Notes: a model not told the origin generated them from the sequence alone. DNA of 64,000 bases from Proteles cristata cristata (GCA_017311185.1 JAESUZ010001279.1:248001-312000); one strand, 5' to 3'. Counted from the stretch's first letter, positions 35,847 to 47,980 are shown. Translations and numbers: made by a program.

Positions 35847-38352
35847 CTGCAAACGGTGGGAAAGACTGGTCAGCCAGAACGGGGACAGGACAGGGCAGCC
35901 CGCAGCTCACACACACAGAGGGACCCTGTTTGCGCTCATCTGCGAGCATGTGGGGGAAAGAAAGGGCCATTTTCCAGGTTTCGAGGGACACCGACCCCAC
36001 TCCCAGCCTCTGTCCCAGGAACGAAGGAGAGGAGCCCAAGAAAACACCATTTAGTCAAACAAGATTGGGGTGGGGGAAGCCTGTGTACCCGCCTGAGCTC
36101 CGAGTTTATTTAAGACATTGCTCGATTCTATTTCTTTGGAATATCCTATCAGGTTCTTTCTTCTCTGCTCTGAGGTGGTGTCCCTTCTTTAGTGACAACT
36201 AGCAGTTCCCGACATTTGTTTCTACTTACAGTGCGTTTCTGTCCGCACACTTGAACATAATCATAACAGAAGTTTCTGATTATTCAGAAAACCAATATGG
36301 TGGCAATAAAGCCGTTTAAAAGATACACTATCCCCTGAGAACTAATTATGTTTTAACTATAGTAAATAAATCTACACCTTCTGAGAACTCTGGAGAACCT
36401 TGGATCATTTTAGGCTTGAGTTCTGCTTTTAAAATGGTTTCATTTAAAAGAATACAAACTTCCCTTTGGGGATAGGTAGAAAAGTGCCTTATATCTCCAC
36501 CAAATGAGTCAATACTAACCTTTTTTTTTTTTCCAGAAAAGGAAGGGGGGGGGAATCCCTCACACTGAGAATTTCCTCCCAGCCACTTTCTATATATTTT
36601 AACTCCGCGTGAGGAAGGCTCTCCTCTGCCTTCCCAGGAGTCGCTGACCAGGTACTCGGTGAGCATGGCTCATGGTGGGATTGATTAAACCGAGCAAAAC
36701 TCAGGTCTGCCCACTGTGGGTGAAGCTGCTGGCTCTCTGAAGGACTTCCAGGAGAGGAAGAGGGGAGAGGAGGGACAATGGAGAGATGGTATTCCTATGA
36801 AGTTTCCAATGATAGTTCCCAAGGTTCCATAGTACCCCGCACCCCAGGGGCTCAGGAGAAAGGGCCCTGAAGAAAGACCATGATCTCGTGGGTCTTCATC
36901 TGCTCTCGGGGCTCAGGGAAGGGGGTGGGACTGCACAGCTGGTGAGAGAAGAAACACACTTAAAAGCAGAGAGAAAACAGCACAGTCTCGGTGCGCCGTG
37001 GCTGGCAGACTCTGGCACTGATGCTCGCAGAACCATGGTGTCAAGGGGCCCGGAAGACCCCTTCCCTTGCTAAGAGCCTGGCCACGCTGGGCGGGGGGCG
37101 GCGGCCGGACAGGCACAGGGCACTCCCAGCGAGCAGGCTGCCCGCCGTAGGTGTGCCAAGCCTACCTTCCATCTTCCACGAAGCACAGCTCGACAAGTAT
37201 TTCTCTTGGACACCGTGAATAACCCATTGAGACCGACTGTTCCTATGCACTGTTGGGCTCCAAGAATAAAGCGTCCTTTTCTTGGGTCGGACCAGCAGAA
37301 AACAGAGAAGGGATCTCTGTCCACGCAGGGAGGTAACACTGTCTTCTCGGAGCCTGGAAGCTTTCCAGAAAGTTCCGGCAACCCCTCACCTGGGCTCCTA
37401 AGGCCACGGGGTTCTGGTGGAGGTGGGGGGCAGCTAACGACCTTTTCTAGGGGAGCAGGCGGGGGGGGGGGTTGGTGATTTAGCACGTTGTGAGCAGACA
37501 GCAAAAGCTCTCTCAATGGCAGGCCATCTAGGATGTTCTTTAAATAAACATGTAGACAGAACACAGTCCTGTGGACGGCCAGTGCTGGTGATGGTGGAGT
37601 TCGGTAAGGGGGTGGGGGAGGTTTAGAAACCAAACACAGACTTCTAGAACAAAGAGAAATGATTAAGGGAACATATGCACTCAACTGCTGGAGGCTTGGC
37701 AGCAGTTAACAGGGCATATTGATGAGAAGACGGAGTTTGTGCAGCTGAAAGCCAAGAGGAAATTCTGCAAGAGGGAGACAACGAGGGAAGGGGGTAATGC
37801 TCGGTCTGAGACAACCAGAGGCCGCCAGATTTATTTGTGCTATCTGAGATAACTCTGGGGGCCAAACCACACGGCTCACGGTCAACAAAGAGGCATTTAT
37901 GAACTTCGCAAATTTTACATTTCTGGAAACGAAGCCGCTAGGGTTTGCTCTAGCAGAAAGGAGGCACCATAAGTGCATTTCCATCCCGAATCGATGATGT
38001 TCTCACAAAAGGCAAAAGAAAAAGACAAAAAAGGAGGGGATCACATAATGATTACACCCCCCGCTGCTGTGTATTTTCTGTCCTCGTCTGCAGAGGCTGT
38101 GCAATAAAAGGCTTCTGTGAGTGGGAGCAGAATGCACTCACTTGGGTACCAATGGGGCACACGAGAAAAGCGCTCCGTTTTTCTACTCTTCTCTTGAGTC
38201 TCAAACATCCAGACCCCAAAGGGTCACTTTACAAATGTGACCACTTTGGTTGCTAAGGACATCACAGCACCTAGGGGGTGCTCAGCCAACAGAAATGTCC
38301 GGAATTTCACCGGGTGGCTGGAATAAAGCTTCAATAATTAAGAATGATCTAG

Positions 38353-38397
38353 GGGCGCCTGGGTGGCTTAGTCGGCTTAAAAAAAATTAAAAAAAAA
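38353..38397 (+). mobile_element. 45 bp SINE stub with perfect duplications
   Basis: GGGCGCCTGGGTGGCTTAGT plus CGGCTT runs directly into an A-rich tail. AAGAATGATCTAG stands at 38340-38352 and again at 38398-38410. Only the first 27 or so bases of the SINE are present, joined to a tail. Confidence 0.93.
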
Positions 38398-38439
38398 AAG
38401 AATGATCTAGAAGACTGGCTGGTATGAACCTGCGTGAAA

Positions 38440-39000
38440 ACTCTGGATGAATAAAAATTTAAACTCAGACCCATTCAGTCCATTTTGGGGATTCAAACCT
38501 AAGGAAACGGTCCACATTCACCACAGAGCTATAAAAGTAAAACTGGGAATAACCTATGTGTTCAATAGGGAATCGTTGGGTACACCGTGGTACATGAGGT
38601 CCGTGGAGTAATTCCCATTAAATATGACGGTTATGAAGAGTATCTGGCAACATGGAGGAAATGCTTGCAACACACTGCTAAATAAAAAAGCAGTATGCAG
38701 GGGCGCCTGGGTGGCCCAGTCGGTTACGCGTCCGACTTCAACTCAGGTCATGATCTCACCGCTTGTTGGGTTCAAGCCCCACGTCGGGCTCTGTACTGAC
38801 AGCTCAGAGCCTGGAGCTGCTCTGGATTCTGTGTCTCCCTCTCTCTCTGCCCCTTCCCCACTTACTCTCTCTCTCTCTCTCTCTGTCTCTGTGTCTCTCT
38901 CTATCAAAAATAAATGTTAAAAAATTATGTTGAAAAATTCTGGCCCAAAAAAAGTATGTTTAGATATATTTGTAATCAATTTTTATAAATATTTCTAATA
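38440..39000 (+). repeat. Old L1M/HAL1-type fragment, split by a SINE
   Basis: TGTTCAATAGGGAATCGTTG, GGTACATGAGG, TGGCAACATGGAGGAAATGC and CTAAATAAAAAAGCAGTATG follow the order of an old half-L1 3' region (AATAGGGAATGG...TGGTACAT...GCAGTATG). Confidence 0.6.
38700..38924 (+). mobile_element. Felid SINE inside an old L1-type fragment
   Basis: GGGGCGCCTGGGTGGCCCAG head, long CT-rich part with CTCTCTCTCT, and CAAAAATAAATGTTAAAAAA end. Confidence 0.96.
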
Positions 39001-39112
39001 AAAGAACTAAAAGCTCTGCTTTAAAATTAAATAAGACAATCAGAGTTTTCTGCAGCACCTGTTTTATTATGAGCAAAAGCTTATTTGATAGTACTAAGGA
39101 GTAGAAATTCTT

Positions 39113-39335
39113 TTTTTTTTTTTTTTAATTTTTATTTATTTCTAGGAGAGAGAGAGATAGACAGCGTGAACAGGGGTGGGTCAGAGAGAGAGACGGAGTC
39201 ACAGACTGAAACAGGCTCCAGGCTCTGAGCTGGCAGTCAGCACAGAGCCCGACGCGGGGCTCAAACCCACGAACCGCGAGATCATGACCTAAGCGAAAGT
39301 CGGACGCTTAACCGACTAAGCCACCCAGGCGCCCC
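39113..39335 (-). mobile_element. Felid SINE with perfect 19 bp duplication
   Basis: CTAAGGAGTAGAAATTCTT at 39094-39112 and 39336-39354. TTTCTAGGAGAGAG sub-type. The long, exact duplication indicates recent insertion. Confidence 0.97.
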
Positions 39336-39359
39336 CTAAGGAGTAGAAATTCTTAAAAC

Positions 39360-40310
39360 CAGTCTGACTGTAATCAATCAGGGCCTTTAAAACTTTACAC
39401 TTTCTGACCTGGTAGCTGTTCTTCCAGGAATAAATCCTCATAAGTTTTCAGACAGAGAAACAAAATAATTCTGGGACACTTATCATCACAGCCTTACAAT
39501 GTGAAAAATCAGAAACAACACAGTCTATGAATAAAGGAATGAAAGAAATCATAGCATCCTCACAAGAAAACCTATCACGTAGCCATCTGTGATAGTGACA
39601 AATGTCCACTGGACTCCTTCGGGTGATTAAATTAGGAGGCAAAACCCTATATACAGCATGATTCTAAAAGATGTTTTAAAGTACCCTTTTTAAACCTGTT
39701 AGGAAATATACCACAATGCTAGCTCTGCTTATTTTGAGGAGTGTATATATTTAAAAAAATAATAAAGTGCAGAGCAGAATATAAGTGCATATTCTCATTA
39801 CAAGTGCATATTCTCCTAGACTTTCTCCCCTTTTAAACAAATTCCCATAGATATATTTTACAAAATAGGTTTCTGATGATTGGAGAACTTCCTGACTGTG
39901 GAGCTATTAAAATGATGCTGTGGATGTATAGTTATGGACATCTTATCGATATCTTATTTGATTGCTATCTTATTGATATTTAAATATTTTACAGATGATA
40001 AAAGGAATGCTTGATAACAGCACATTTGATCCCCTTCTTCGTAAGCTGTCCCTTCCTGGGTGCATTTAGAGGAAACTAAGGGACATGCATCAACAGCGGC
40101 TGTTATCTCCAGAAGGTGGGGGTAGAACCGATACATGATTTTAATCTCTCCTTTACGCCGTCCCATGTGGCTTCTGGGTGGTTAAGACTTCACGTGGTTT
40201 TGACTTTCTTCTTTGTACTTTTCTGAATTTTCCAGTGTTTCTGCACTGGGAGGGCATTCATTTTATAATCATTTTATAATCAGGAACAATGCTATTTAAA
40301 AAAAGATCTA
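39360..40310 (+). repeat. Old L1M/HAL1-like fragments
   Basis: CTTCCAGGAATAAATCCTCA, ACAATGTGAAAAATCAGAAA, CATGATTCTAAAAGATG and ATGATTTTAATCTC-like pieces suggest a diverged half-L1 on the plus strand. Ends uncertain. Confidence 0.45.
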
Positions 40311-40692
40311 CTGAAACTCAACTTCGCTTTACGTAGCTTAAGCACGCATCCGCCAGCTCATCAGCTGGGGACCCATCTCTTCCTTTCCAGGGATGGGAGA
40401 CTGAGCCGCACCAGGCTCGCTGTAAGGATCCCCCATAACTCAACCGATGCACGTACGGCTGTACTGGTCCCTTGCTGTCGGTTGTCCCCTGGGGAGCCTG
40501 TGCCCCATGCAATGGGCAGGCTGAGTCTGCCTCCTGTCCCGGCACGGACTGCCTATGGGCTTGGGAAAGGGTGTGCCCGCGGCCGCCCGCATCTTCAAGG
40601 CACAGAGGACCTCCCTCAACTCTGGTTCCTTGTTCTTTTCTCTGATGTCTTCTCCCCCTGCCTTACTTGGCTTTCAGAAAGACACATTCTCT

Positions 40693-40897
40693 GGGGCGCC
40701 TGGGTGGCTCAGTCATTTAAGTGTCCGACTTCGGCTCAGGTCATGATCTCACAGTCTGTGAGTTCCAGCCCCGCATCAGGCTCTGTGCTAACAGCTCGGA
40801 GCCTGGAGCCTGCTTTGTATTCTGTGTCTCCTTCTCTCTGCCCCTCCCCTGCTTGTGCTCTGTCTCTCTCTTTCTTTAAAAATAAACATTAAAAAAC
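40693..40897 (+). mobile_element. Felid SINE
   Basis: GGGGCGCCTGGGTGGCTCAG head and AAAAATAAACATTAAAAAAC end. Followed 5 bp later by a second SINE in the same orientation. Confidence 0.96.
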
Positions 40898-40902
40898 TTT
40901 TA

Positions 40903-41110
40903 GGGGCGCCTGGTGGCTTGTGGTAATGGTTAAGTCCCGACTTTCGCTTAGGGTCATGATCTCGCGGTTCGTGGGTTCAAGCCCGCCGGGGGCTCTGTGC
41001 TGGACTGCCAGCTCAGAGCCTGAGCCTGCCCCCAGTCTGTGACCTCTCTGACTCCTGCTCACGCTGTCTCTCTCTCTCCTAGAAATAAAAACATAAAAAA
41101 ATTAAAAAAA
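40903..41110 (+). mobile_element. Felid SINE with many small indels
   Basis: Young CTTAGGTC sub-type, but with scattered single- and multi-base changes, for example GGTGGCTTGTGGTAATGGTT, CTTAGGGTCATGATC and CCGCCGGGGGCTC against the copy at 44449-44670. Confidence 0.94.
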
Positions 41111-41742
41111 TTTTTTTAAACATGTCTTCAATGTAAGAATGTGCAGCATTTTTTTTTGAGGAAAAAAATGCATAGCTTTTTTTTTTTTTTTTAACAATAA
41201 CACATGAAATGGAGCAAGGGGTCCGGAGGGCTCTGTGATGCCTGGGGACACACTGGTGACTTCTGAACGGGCAGCTAGGCATGAGTGCAAAGCTGAGGCT
41301 GACAGTCCCAAAGATGCACAGAGCCTTCCAGAACTGGAGGTGGGGGGGTGGGGGAGGGTGGTGGCTACTGATCCTGGCAGGACAGGAAAGGTTCCTGAGG
41401 AACTCTGAAAACACCCCAGTGAGGCACAGACAGGGAGTCAGATCAAGACTCAAATTCAAATCCCAGTGTTGACAAGACTAACATCAAGTAAGGGGCTTCA
41501 TTTCTAAATCTCTCCTGGGTGAGAGAAAAACAGAAAACTTGCTCTGGTTTCTGTAAGAAGGAACCAGAACACACACGGTGGTTTGATATCAGGTGGTTAT
41601 TTAAATACAGCACTTTCTCTTTGTTGTGTGAATCCTACAACTTCTCAATGTCAGAAGACCTCCCATGACCCCTCTTGGGGATGAAGAGGGTGGTTGGTCA
41701 GGGAGGGGGAGGAGCAGTGGAATGTGTGTCTGTGTGTGTGTG

Positions 41743-41927
41743 TTTAAAGTTTATTTATTTTGACAGAGAGGAAGCAGCAGAGAGAGAGGGAGAAAGAGAA
41801 TCCCAAGCAGACTCCAAGCTGTCAGCACAGAGCCCTAGGCAGGGCTCAAACCCACAAACCCCGAGATCATGATCCGAGCTGAGATCAAGAGCCCGATGCT
41901 CAATCGACTGAGCCACCCAGATGCCCC
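41743..41927 (-). mobile_element. Felid SINE, diverged
   Basis: Reverse orientation, preceded by a short GT run. AATGTGTGT lies on both sides. Confidence 0.92.
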
Positions 41928-41959
41928 AAATGTGTGTTTTAGCATTCCTCAAAGATTCT

Positions 41960-42170
41960 TTTAATGTTTTTTTTTTTCTTTTTCTAGGAGAGAGAGAGAG
42001 TGTGAGCAGGGGAGGGTCAGAGAGAGAGGGAGTCACAGACTGAAACAGGCTCCAGGCTCTGAGCTGGCAGTCAGCACAGAGCCCGACGCGGGGCTCGAAC
42101 CCACGAACCACGAGATCATGACCTAAGCGAAAGTCGGACGCTTAACTGACTAAGCCACCCAGGCGCCCCA
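41960..42170 (-). mobile_element. Felid SINE with perfect 17 bp duplication
   Basis: CATTCCTCAAAGATTCT at 41943-41959 and 42171-42187. TTTCTAGGAGAGAG sub-type. Confidence 0.97.
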
Positions 42171-43689
42171 CATTCCTCAAAGATTCTAGAGATAATGCCT
42201 GTCCTCTGTACCTCTCCACCCGATCTCCCCCTTCCATCTACACAAGCACTAACATCTGACTATAGGGCTACAAAGCATTTAGATTAACACCAGTAATCGG
42301 GGTTACAGGACACTCCCTTTTAGGTCTTGGGTCCCTGAACCCACATAGCAAAGCTATAAACAGTTGGGTGAACTAGCTATTTGGTTGACTTTTTAAAGGC
42401 AGCACTTTCTTTTGGTTATTATTACTTGTGAATAATTTCAGCCACTCATGCACACAGGCACACGTTTATTCATATATTCTTCCATTACCTTCTGGCTTTG
42501 ACATTTAAAGCTATAACAACCTGTCATCAGTCAATTCCTGGAATACTGTAAATAAGTAAACTTTACATCATATTCCCTTTTCTCTCTCTCAATGTATAAC
42601 GGGATGAGTATTTGAATTATAGGTGAAGTGGGAGTTTGGACTGCTCAAGAGCACACTGCAACCCCTGTCCAGTGCTCCCCAGAAGGAGAAGCCCCACCTG
42701 GACGTCTGTTGAAGGATGCCGTGGGTCAGACCCTCTGCTGCAAATGGTGTTTAATTTCTGTACTTCCTAGCATAACCACCACACATAAGTTTCTGGCTAA
42801 TCTTCTCCATCTCCAACATCATAATAGCATCTATGCTACTGCTAAATCACTCCATTGTTCACAGGGAAGGAGTCTGTGGATTCAGCTTTTAGAACAAGGC
42901 ACCTGTCTTCTTAGACCAAGCATTTATTGCTGTTGGTCCGTATTATTCAGTCAAGATGGACACAAACCATGGGTTCTCACCCCTGGCACAGTCACATAAA
43001 TAATGGGTGAGTGGCCATCACCTCTTTCCACTTTAGACCAGTGCAGTTACAGAATTTGCACATGGACAACCAGACGGAGACTGTCACGGCACCCACGGCC
43101 ACCTCCGTGACCACGCCTCTACAGCAGTCCTGATCCTAGATCCTTCTGGACGTGAGCCCCTTTGCTGAACAAACACACACGGGCACTCAGATCATACGCT
43201 AAGCCCGTCCACTAGCGGTCCCCAGGTTACAAGATCTTCTCAACCCAGGGCTCTGGCCGATCGGAGTCCAACAGCTGTGGCTGGCGGTGTAGGGGCTCCT
43301 CATGGAGCGCGTCCATGGCCATTGCCACGAGTCATCTACCCCCACTGAGGGCCTTCTACTGTGAGACGTGGCTGCCGTTTCAGAAGACGGATGCTGACGC
43401 ATCCTGACCACGTGGCGAGCAGACATCTGGGAATCGTTTCTCTGCAGGCACCGGGTAGACTTTCAACTTGTCTGGAACTGATGCTGGATCTTTGTGCTAT
43501 GAGAGGCACTTCACATGCAATATCTCATCTAAGCTTCACAAATCAGATGAGGATACAGTGTTGGGAAAGCCGAAACCATTTCTGGAGGGCCACAGAGCCA
43601 GCAGGTCAGGAACGCAAGTCAAGTTCTGGCTGGATGTAAGGCTCATGCTGTTTTGCTTTTGTTTTCAACCCTTCTCTTTGAAATAATGT

Positions 43690-44210
43690 CAGATGAACAG
43701 AAAAGATGCAGGACGGTAGGAGGAATTGATATATGTCTTTCACCAAGCACCCAGATTTCCCAAACGTTAACTTTTCAACCACAGAAGATGTTCCATCTGT
43801 TTGTCTATCCATAATTTTTCTTCCCTGAACTACATGCGAGTTGCAGCCATAACACCTTTAAAAAAAGGTTTTTTTAAAGGTTTATTTATTTTTGAGACAG
43901 AGAGAGAAACAGAGTGTGAGCAGTGCCCCAGAGAGGGGCAGAGAGAGAGGGAGACACAAAATCCGAAGCAGCTCCGGGCTCTGAGCTGTCAGCACAGAGC
44001 CCGACGTGGGGCTTGAATTCACGAACCACAAGATCATGATCTGAGCTGGTCAGATGCCCAAAAGACTGAGCCACCCAGGTGCTCCCATAGCGCCTCTTTA
44101 TCTCTCTGTGTGTCAGTGTATCTTTCCTAAAAATCAAGGATGTTATGTAATCAGAGTACAATGATCAAACCTGGGAACTTAATATTGTGAGATAACACTA
44201 TTATCTAACC
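43690..44210 (-). repeat. Old L1M-type fragment, left part
   Basis: CAAACGTTAACTTTTCAACC, TGAACTACATGCGAGTTGCA and CACTATTATCTAAC belong to the same old L1 3' region as 24690-25580. It is interrupted by a SINE at 43868-44086 and by the hAT element from 44211, and resumes at about 45445. Confidence 0.65.
43868..44086 (-). mobile_element. Felid SINE inside the old L1M
   Basis: TTTTTTTAAAGGTTTATTTA tail side and GAGCCACCCAGGTGCTCCC head end. Confidence 0.94.
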
Positions 44211-44448
44211 TGGGGGTCAGCTAACTCCTGTGAAAAGTCGGAGAGTAAATATTTTGTCTTTGGGAGTCACTGGGTTTCTGTTGCAACTGTTCAACCCTGC
44301 TATCCAGGCACAAAAAGCAGGTGTAGAAAACATGTAAATAAGTAAGTGTAGCTTAGTTATTTCCACACAATGTTATAGACACAGAAATTTAACTTTCATA
44401 TACTGTTCGAGTGTCACAATACAGTATTTTAAAAAATTAATAGACTTT

Positions 44449-44670
44449 GGGGCGCCTGGGTGGCTTAGTCGGTTAAGCGTCCGACTTTCGCTTAGGTCAT
44501 GATCTCGCGGTTTGTGGGTTCGAGCCCCGCGTCGGGCTCTGTGCTGACTGCCAGCTCAGAGCCTGGAGCCTGTTTCAGTCTATGACTCCCTCTCTCTCTG
44601 ACCCTCCCCTGCTCACGCTGTCTCTCTCTCTCTCTCTCTCCTAGAAATAAATAAAAACATTAAAAAAAAA
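44449..44670 (+). mobile_element. Felid SINE with intact duplication
   Basis: ATTAATAGACTTT occurs before (ending 44448) and after (44671-44683). CTTAGGTC sub-type with CCTAGAAATAAATAAA. Confidence 0.97.
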
Positions 44671-45325
44671 ATTAATAGACTTTATTTTTTGAGCAGCTGT
44701 AAGTTTGCAGAAAACTAGGCAGAATGTACAGAATTCCCATAGGCACCTTTACTCTCGCACTTGCATCCTTATTAATGTCACCTCATCTTAGTGTAGGATG
44801 TTTGTTATAACAGATGAACCCACACGGATATGCTAGTATTAACTCAAGGCCACAGTTTTCTCTCTTTCTTTTTCTTTTTCTTTTTTTTTTTTGGAGAGAG
44901 AGAGAGAGAGACAGTGAGAGAGCACATGCATGAGCAGGGGAGTGGTAGAGGGAGAGAGAGAATCTTAAGCAGGCTCCACGCTCAGTTTAGTGCCCGACGC
45001 AGGGCTCGATCTCAGGACCATGAGATCATGACCTGAGCCAGAATCAAGAGTCAAATGCTAACTCACTAAGCCACCTAGGTGCCCCTAAAAGCCACAGTTT
45101 AATATTCCGGTTCACGTTTTGTACTATACAGTTTTATAGTTTTGGACAAACATAAAATGCCCTGTATCCACCATTCCACTACCATATAGAATAGCTTCAC
45201 TGCCCTAAAAATCCCTTGTACCCCAGGTTTTCATCCCTCTTTCCTCCTCCCAAACCCTGGCAACCATTGATCTTTCTATTGCCTCTATCTTTTTGCCTTT
45301 TCCAGAATGTCGTATAGATTTTATT
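44671..45325 (-). repeat. L1ME-type fragment inserted in the hAT element
   Basis: TAGACTTTATTTTTTGAGCA, AGGCAGAATGTACAGAATTC, TATCCACCATTCCACTACCA, CACTGCCCTAAAAATCCC and TTTTCCAGAATGTCGTATAG are in the order of an old L1 3' end on the opposite strand. A SINE interrupts it at 44860-45085. Confidence 0.75.
44860..45085 (-). mobile_element. Felid SINE inside the L1ME fragment
   Basis: AAGGCCACAGTTT (44846-44858) and AAAGCCACAGTTT (45088-45100) are near-identical flanks. Reverse orientation, GAGA-rich. Confidence 0.94.
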
Positions 45326-45444
45326 CATTTTTCTTCCCAATCATTTAAAATTATAACAAAACCATTCCGAGCTCTCAAGTGGTACAAACACTGGCAGCAA
45401 GCTAGATTTGGCCCGAGGGCTGTAGTTTGCCAACTCCTGATCTC

Positions 45445-46200
45445 ATCTACAGAGTTTTTCAAATTTCACCCACTGAGCTAACAATGCCCTTGGCAGTAAA
45501 GCATGGTCTTCGTTCTGGTTTACGATAAATCCAGACCATTTGTTACATTTTGTCACCAGGTCTCCTTGGCCACCTTTAATCGGGTTCAGTTCTTTGGTCT
45601 CACTTTGTCTTTCGTGATCTAGACATTTCTTTTGAAGAGTGGAAGGCATTACAGGTATTTTGTAAAATGCCTCTTGATTTAGATGATCTGCAATCTCCTC
45701 ATGATGAGATTCGGGCCGGCATTCTGGGGGCAGGAACAGAGTTCTTCGTGAGGCTGTGTCCTTCTCGGTGCCTCACATCAGGAGGCACGTGGAGTTGCCT
45801 TGTCCCCGTGTTGGTGAGTTAACTCTGATCCACTTGCTTAAGTGGTGTGTGCCAGGTTTTCCACGTAAAGTTACTGTTTTTTCCACTGTTAATTAATAAG
45901 TACTTGTGGGGAGATAAATATCATGTTTCTCATCAGATTTAATCTACTAGTTTTAGCATCCGTGGATGAATCTTGCTTCAATAGATTATTTATTTGATGA
46001 CTGCCAAATAATGAGTTTCTGATTCCATTATTTCTTCCATATGTACTTGATGGGATTCTATTATAAAGAAGAGTTTTTTAGTGTGTCTCTCCCACTTATT
46101 TATCTATTTATTTTTATCAGAATAGATTTGTGGATTCATATTTTAATAGACTACATATTCTCCTATCATTATTTATTTTGATGCTCACATTACCCCAGAC
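45445..46200 (-). repeat. Old L1M-type fragment, right part
   Basis: TTTTGTCACCAGGTCTCCTT, TTCGTGATCTAGACATTTCT, GGCTGTGTCCTTCTCGGTGC, ATCAGGAGGCACGTGGAGTT and TTAATAAGTACTTGTGGGGA continue the element that begins at 43690, after the hAT insertion. Confidence 0.75.
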
Positions 46201-46422
46201 TTGGCAAGTGTAAGCTCCTTCAGGCCGGCTCCTGTGCCCTACTGACACACCCCTGTCATCTTTCAGCATTTCCTCACTTTCTGGCAGAAGAAGAGGTTCC
46301 AGGCTCACTTTCTCAGACCCAGCCCTGGAATTAGTCTTTTCTCCATGGAGCTCTGGTTCTTTTTAGCAAAAAAATGACATTTATAAAGCAGAACTGGGTA
46401 TGAGGAAATAGCTAGAAAGTGT

Positions 46423-46567
46423 GTCCTTCCTTCCTTCCTCTCTCCCCTCCTCCCATCTCATCCATCCACCCACCCATCCACCCACCCACCCATCCACCCA
46501 CCCATCTACCCATCTGTCCTTCCTCCATCCATCCATCCATCCATCCATCTGCCCATCCATCCATCTT
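46423..46567 (+). repeat. CATC/CACC tetranucleotide microsatellite
   Basis: Runs of CTTC, CATC and CACC units with some interruptions over about 145 bp. Minus-strand reading gives a meaningless Gly/Trp/Met/Asp repeat. Confidence 0.95.
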
Positions 46568-47705
46568 AAAAACCATTGAAGTCCATTGAAAGCTTGAATC
46601 CCAATTCAACACCATAATGTCCCTTCTGTTCTCCCCCTTTCTATATTTGTAACTTCCTTCTCCAATAAGGACAAATCTGGCTCCCATTATCTCAAATATA
46701 TTTACTAATTTGCTCAATACTGTAATACACAAAAAGTGGTTTCAGAATTGCCGACCCATGCTACTGTGAAAAACAAGCTTACTAACTAGCCTTCACTATT
46801 TATCTACAGTTCTTATGTCTTTAGCCTGAGGGTATATAGTCAAATAGTGTGTTTAAAAGTTTTCTGGGCTTGTTCTCTGGTTCTTCCACTGTAGTGTGGT
46901 TATGTTATTTGTCTGAAATAAGGTTATGTTTAATTGTACTTCTGTATCCTATTATAGGCTCCTCCTCCAATCTTTGTTTCCTTCATATTTTTTAAAACTC
47001 AGTTCCAAGAATCAGAACTACACAGAGAAGTATACTGAGAAGTGCCACGTTCCCCAACTCACTTCTTCTACCTCTACCTGGATCTCTCCCTCCAACTCCT
47101 TTCTATAAATAACAATTCAACTAATGTCACTAGTATCTGGTTTATTCTTCCCATGTTTCCTTCCGCACAAATGAACTGAAACATGCAGATTTTCTTTTTT
47201 CCCTTTATTCCCTTTTAGAAAGTTACCATTTTGTAGATACTTCTTTGCCCCCCTTTTTTTCTCTTCCAGTTACTCTAACCTGGAAATACTCTTTTAAGTT
47301 CATAGAGCTCTTCTTCGTTCTCTTCTAAACTGAGGGGTGCACCACTGTGTGGACGTAGCATGGCTTATTCAACAACTCTCTTATGTATAGGCATTTAGGT
47401 TGTCTCCAAAAGACAGTACAGTGAATACCCTCGTTCTCATGCAGTTTTGTGTTGTTTAAGTGCATCTTAAGGATAAGTTCCTACAAGTGGATGCTGGGAT
47501 GGAAAGAAAACACACACGTAGCTTTGTGAGGTGCTGCCAGACTCCCCTGCATTACTAATGAACCAGCCACAGATGGCATATTTCCTCCCCCCCCAGCCTC
47601 ACCAGTATAGTATGGTGCCCCCTGCTTTCGTTTTTGCCAGGTGAGACAGCTTTCAGCGTAGCTGTAACTTGCATTTCTCTTACATATGAGGCTTCCATGT
47701 GGTTA

Positions 47706-47899
47706 TTTTTTTTAAATTTTTAATGTTTTATTTATCTCTGAGAGGGAGACAGCGTGAGCAGGGAAGGGTCAGACAGAGAGGGAGACACAGAATCTGAAGC
47801 AGGCTCCAGGCTCTGTGCTGACGGCTCGAATCCACGAACCATCAGATCATGACCTGAGCCTAAGTCGGATGCTCAACCAATTGAGCCACCCAGGCGCCC
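47706..47899 (-). mobile_element. Felid SINE
   Basis: GAGGCTTCCATGTGG before and GAGGTTTCCATATGT after are diverged target-site duplicates. Head end GCCACCCAGGCGCCC. Confidence 0.95.
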
Positions 47900-47980
47900 A
47901 GAGGTTTCCATATGTTTAAGAGCCATATATATATAATAGTGTATGTGAATTACCTGTTCATATCTTTTGCCTATTTTTTT

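Larger units (their letters stand above)
44211..45443. mobile_element. Non-autonomous hAT-like DNA transposon, interrupted
   Basis: Left end CTGGGGGTCAGCTAACTCCT and right end TAGTTTGCCAACTCCTGAT form imperfect terminal inverted repeats. The interior has GTGAAAAGTCGGAGAGTAAA and TTGCAACTGTTCAACCCTGC on the left, and GGCAGCAAGCTAGATTTGGC plus CCGAGGGCTG on the right. This is the layout of a common old mammalian hAT-type element. A SINE and an L1 fragment (itself carrying a SINE) split it. Confidence 0.7.

Noticed and set aside
37206..37684. Overlapping ORFs of 90 and 204 codons with Gly or Pro runs
   Set aside because: Long G runs (around 37459) create low-complexity reading frames; no recognisable domain.
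46423..46567. Repeat array considered as CRISPR or satellite
   Set aside because: Units are 4 bp without spacers, in a mammalian intron: a microsatellite.
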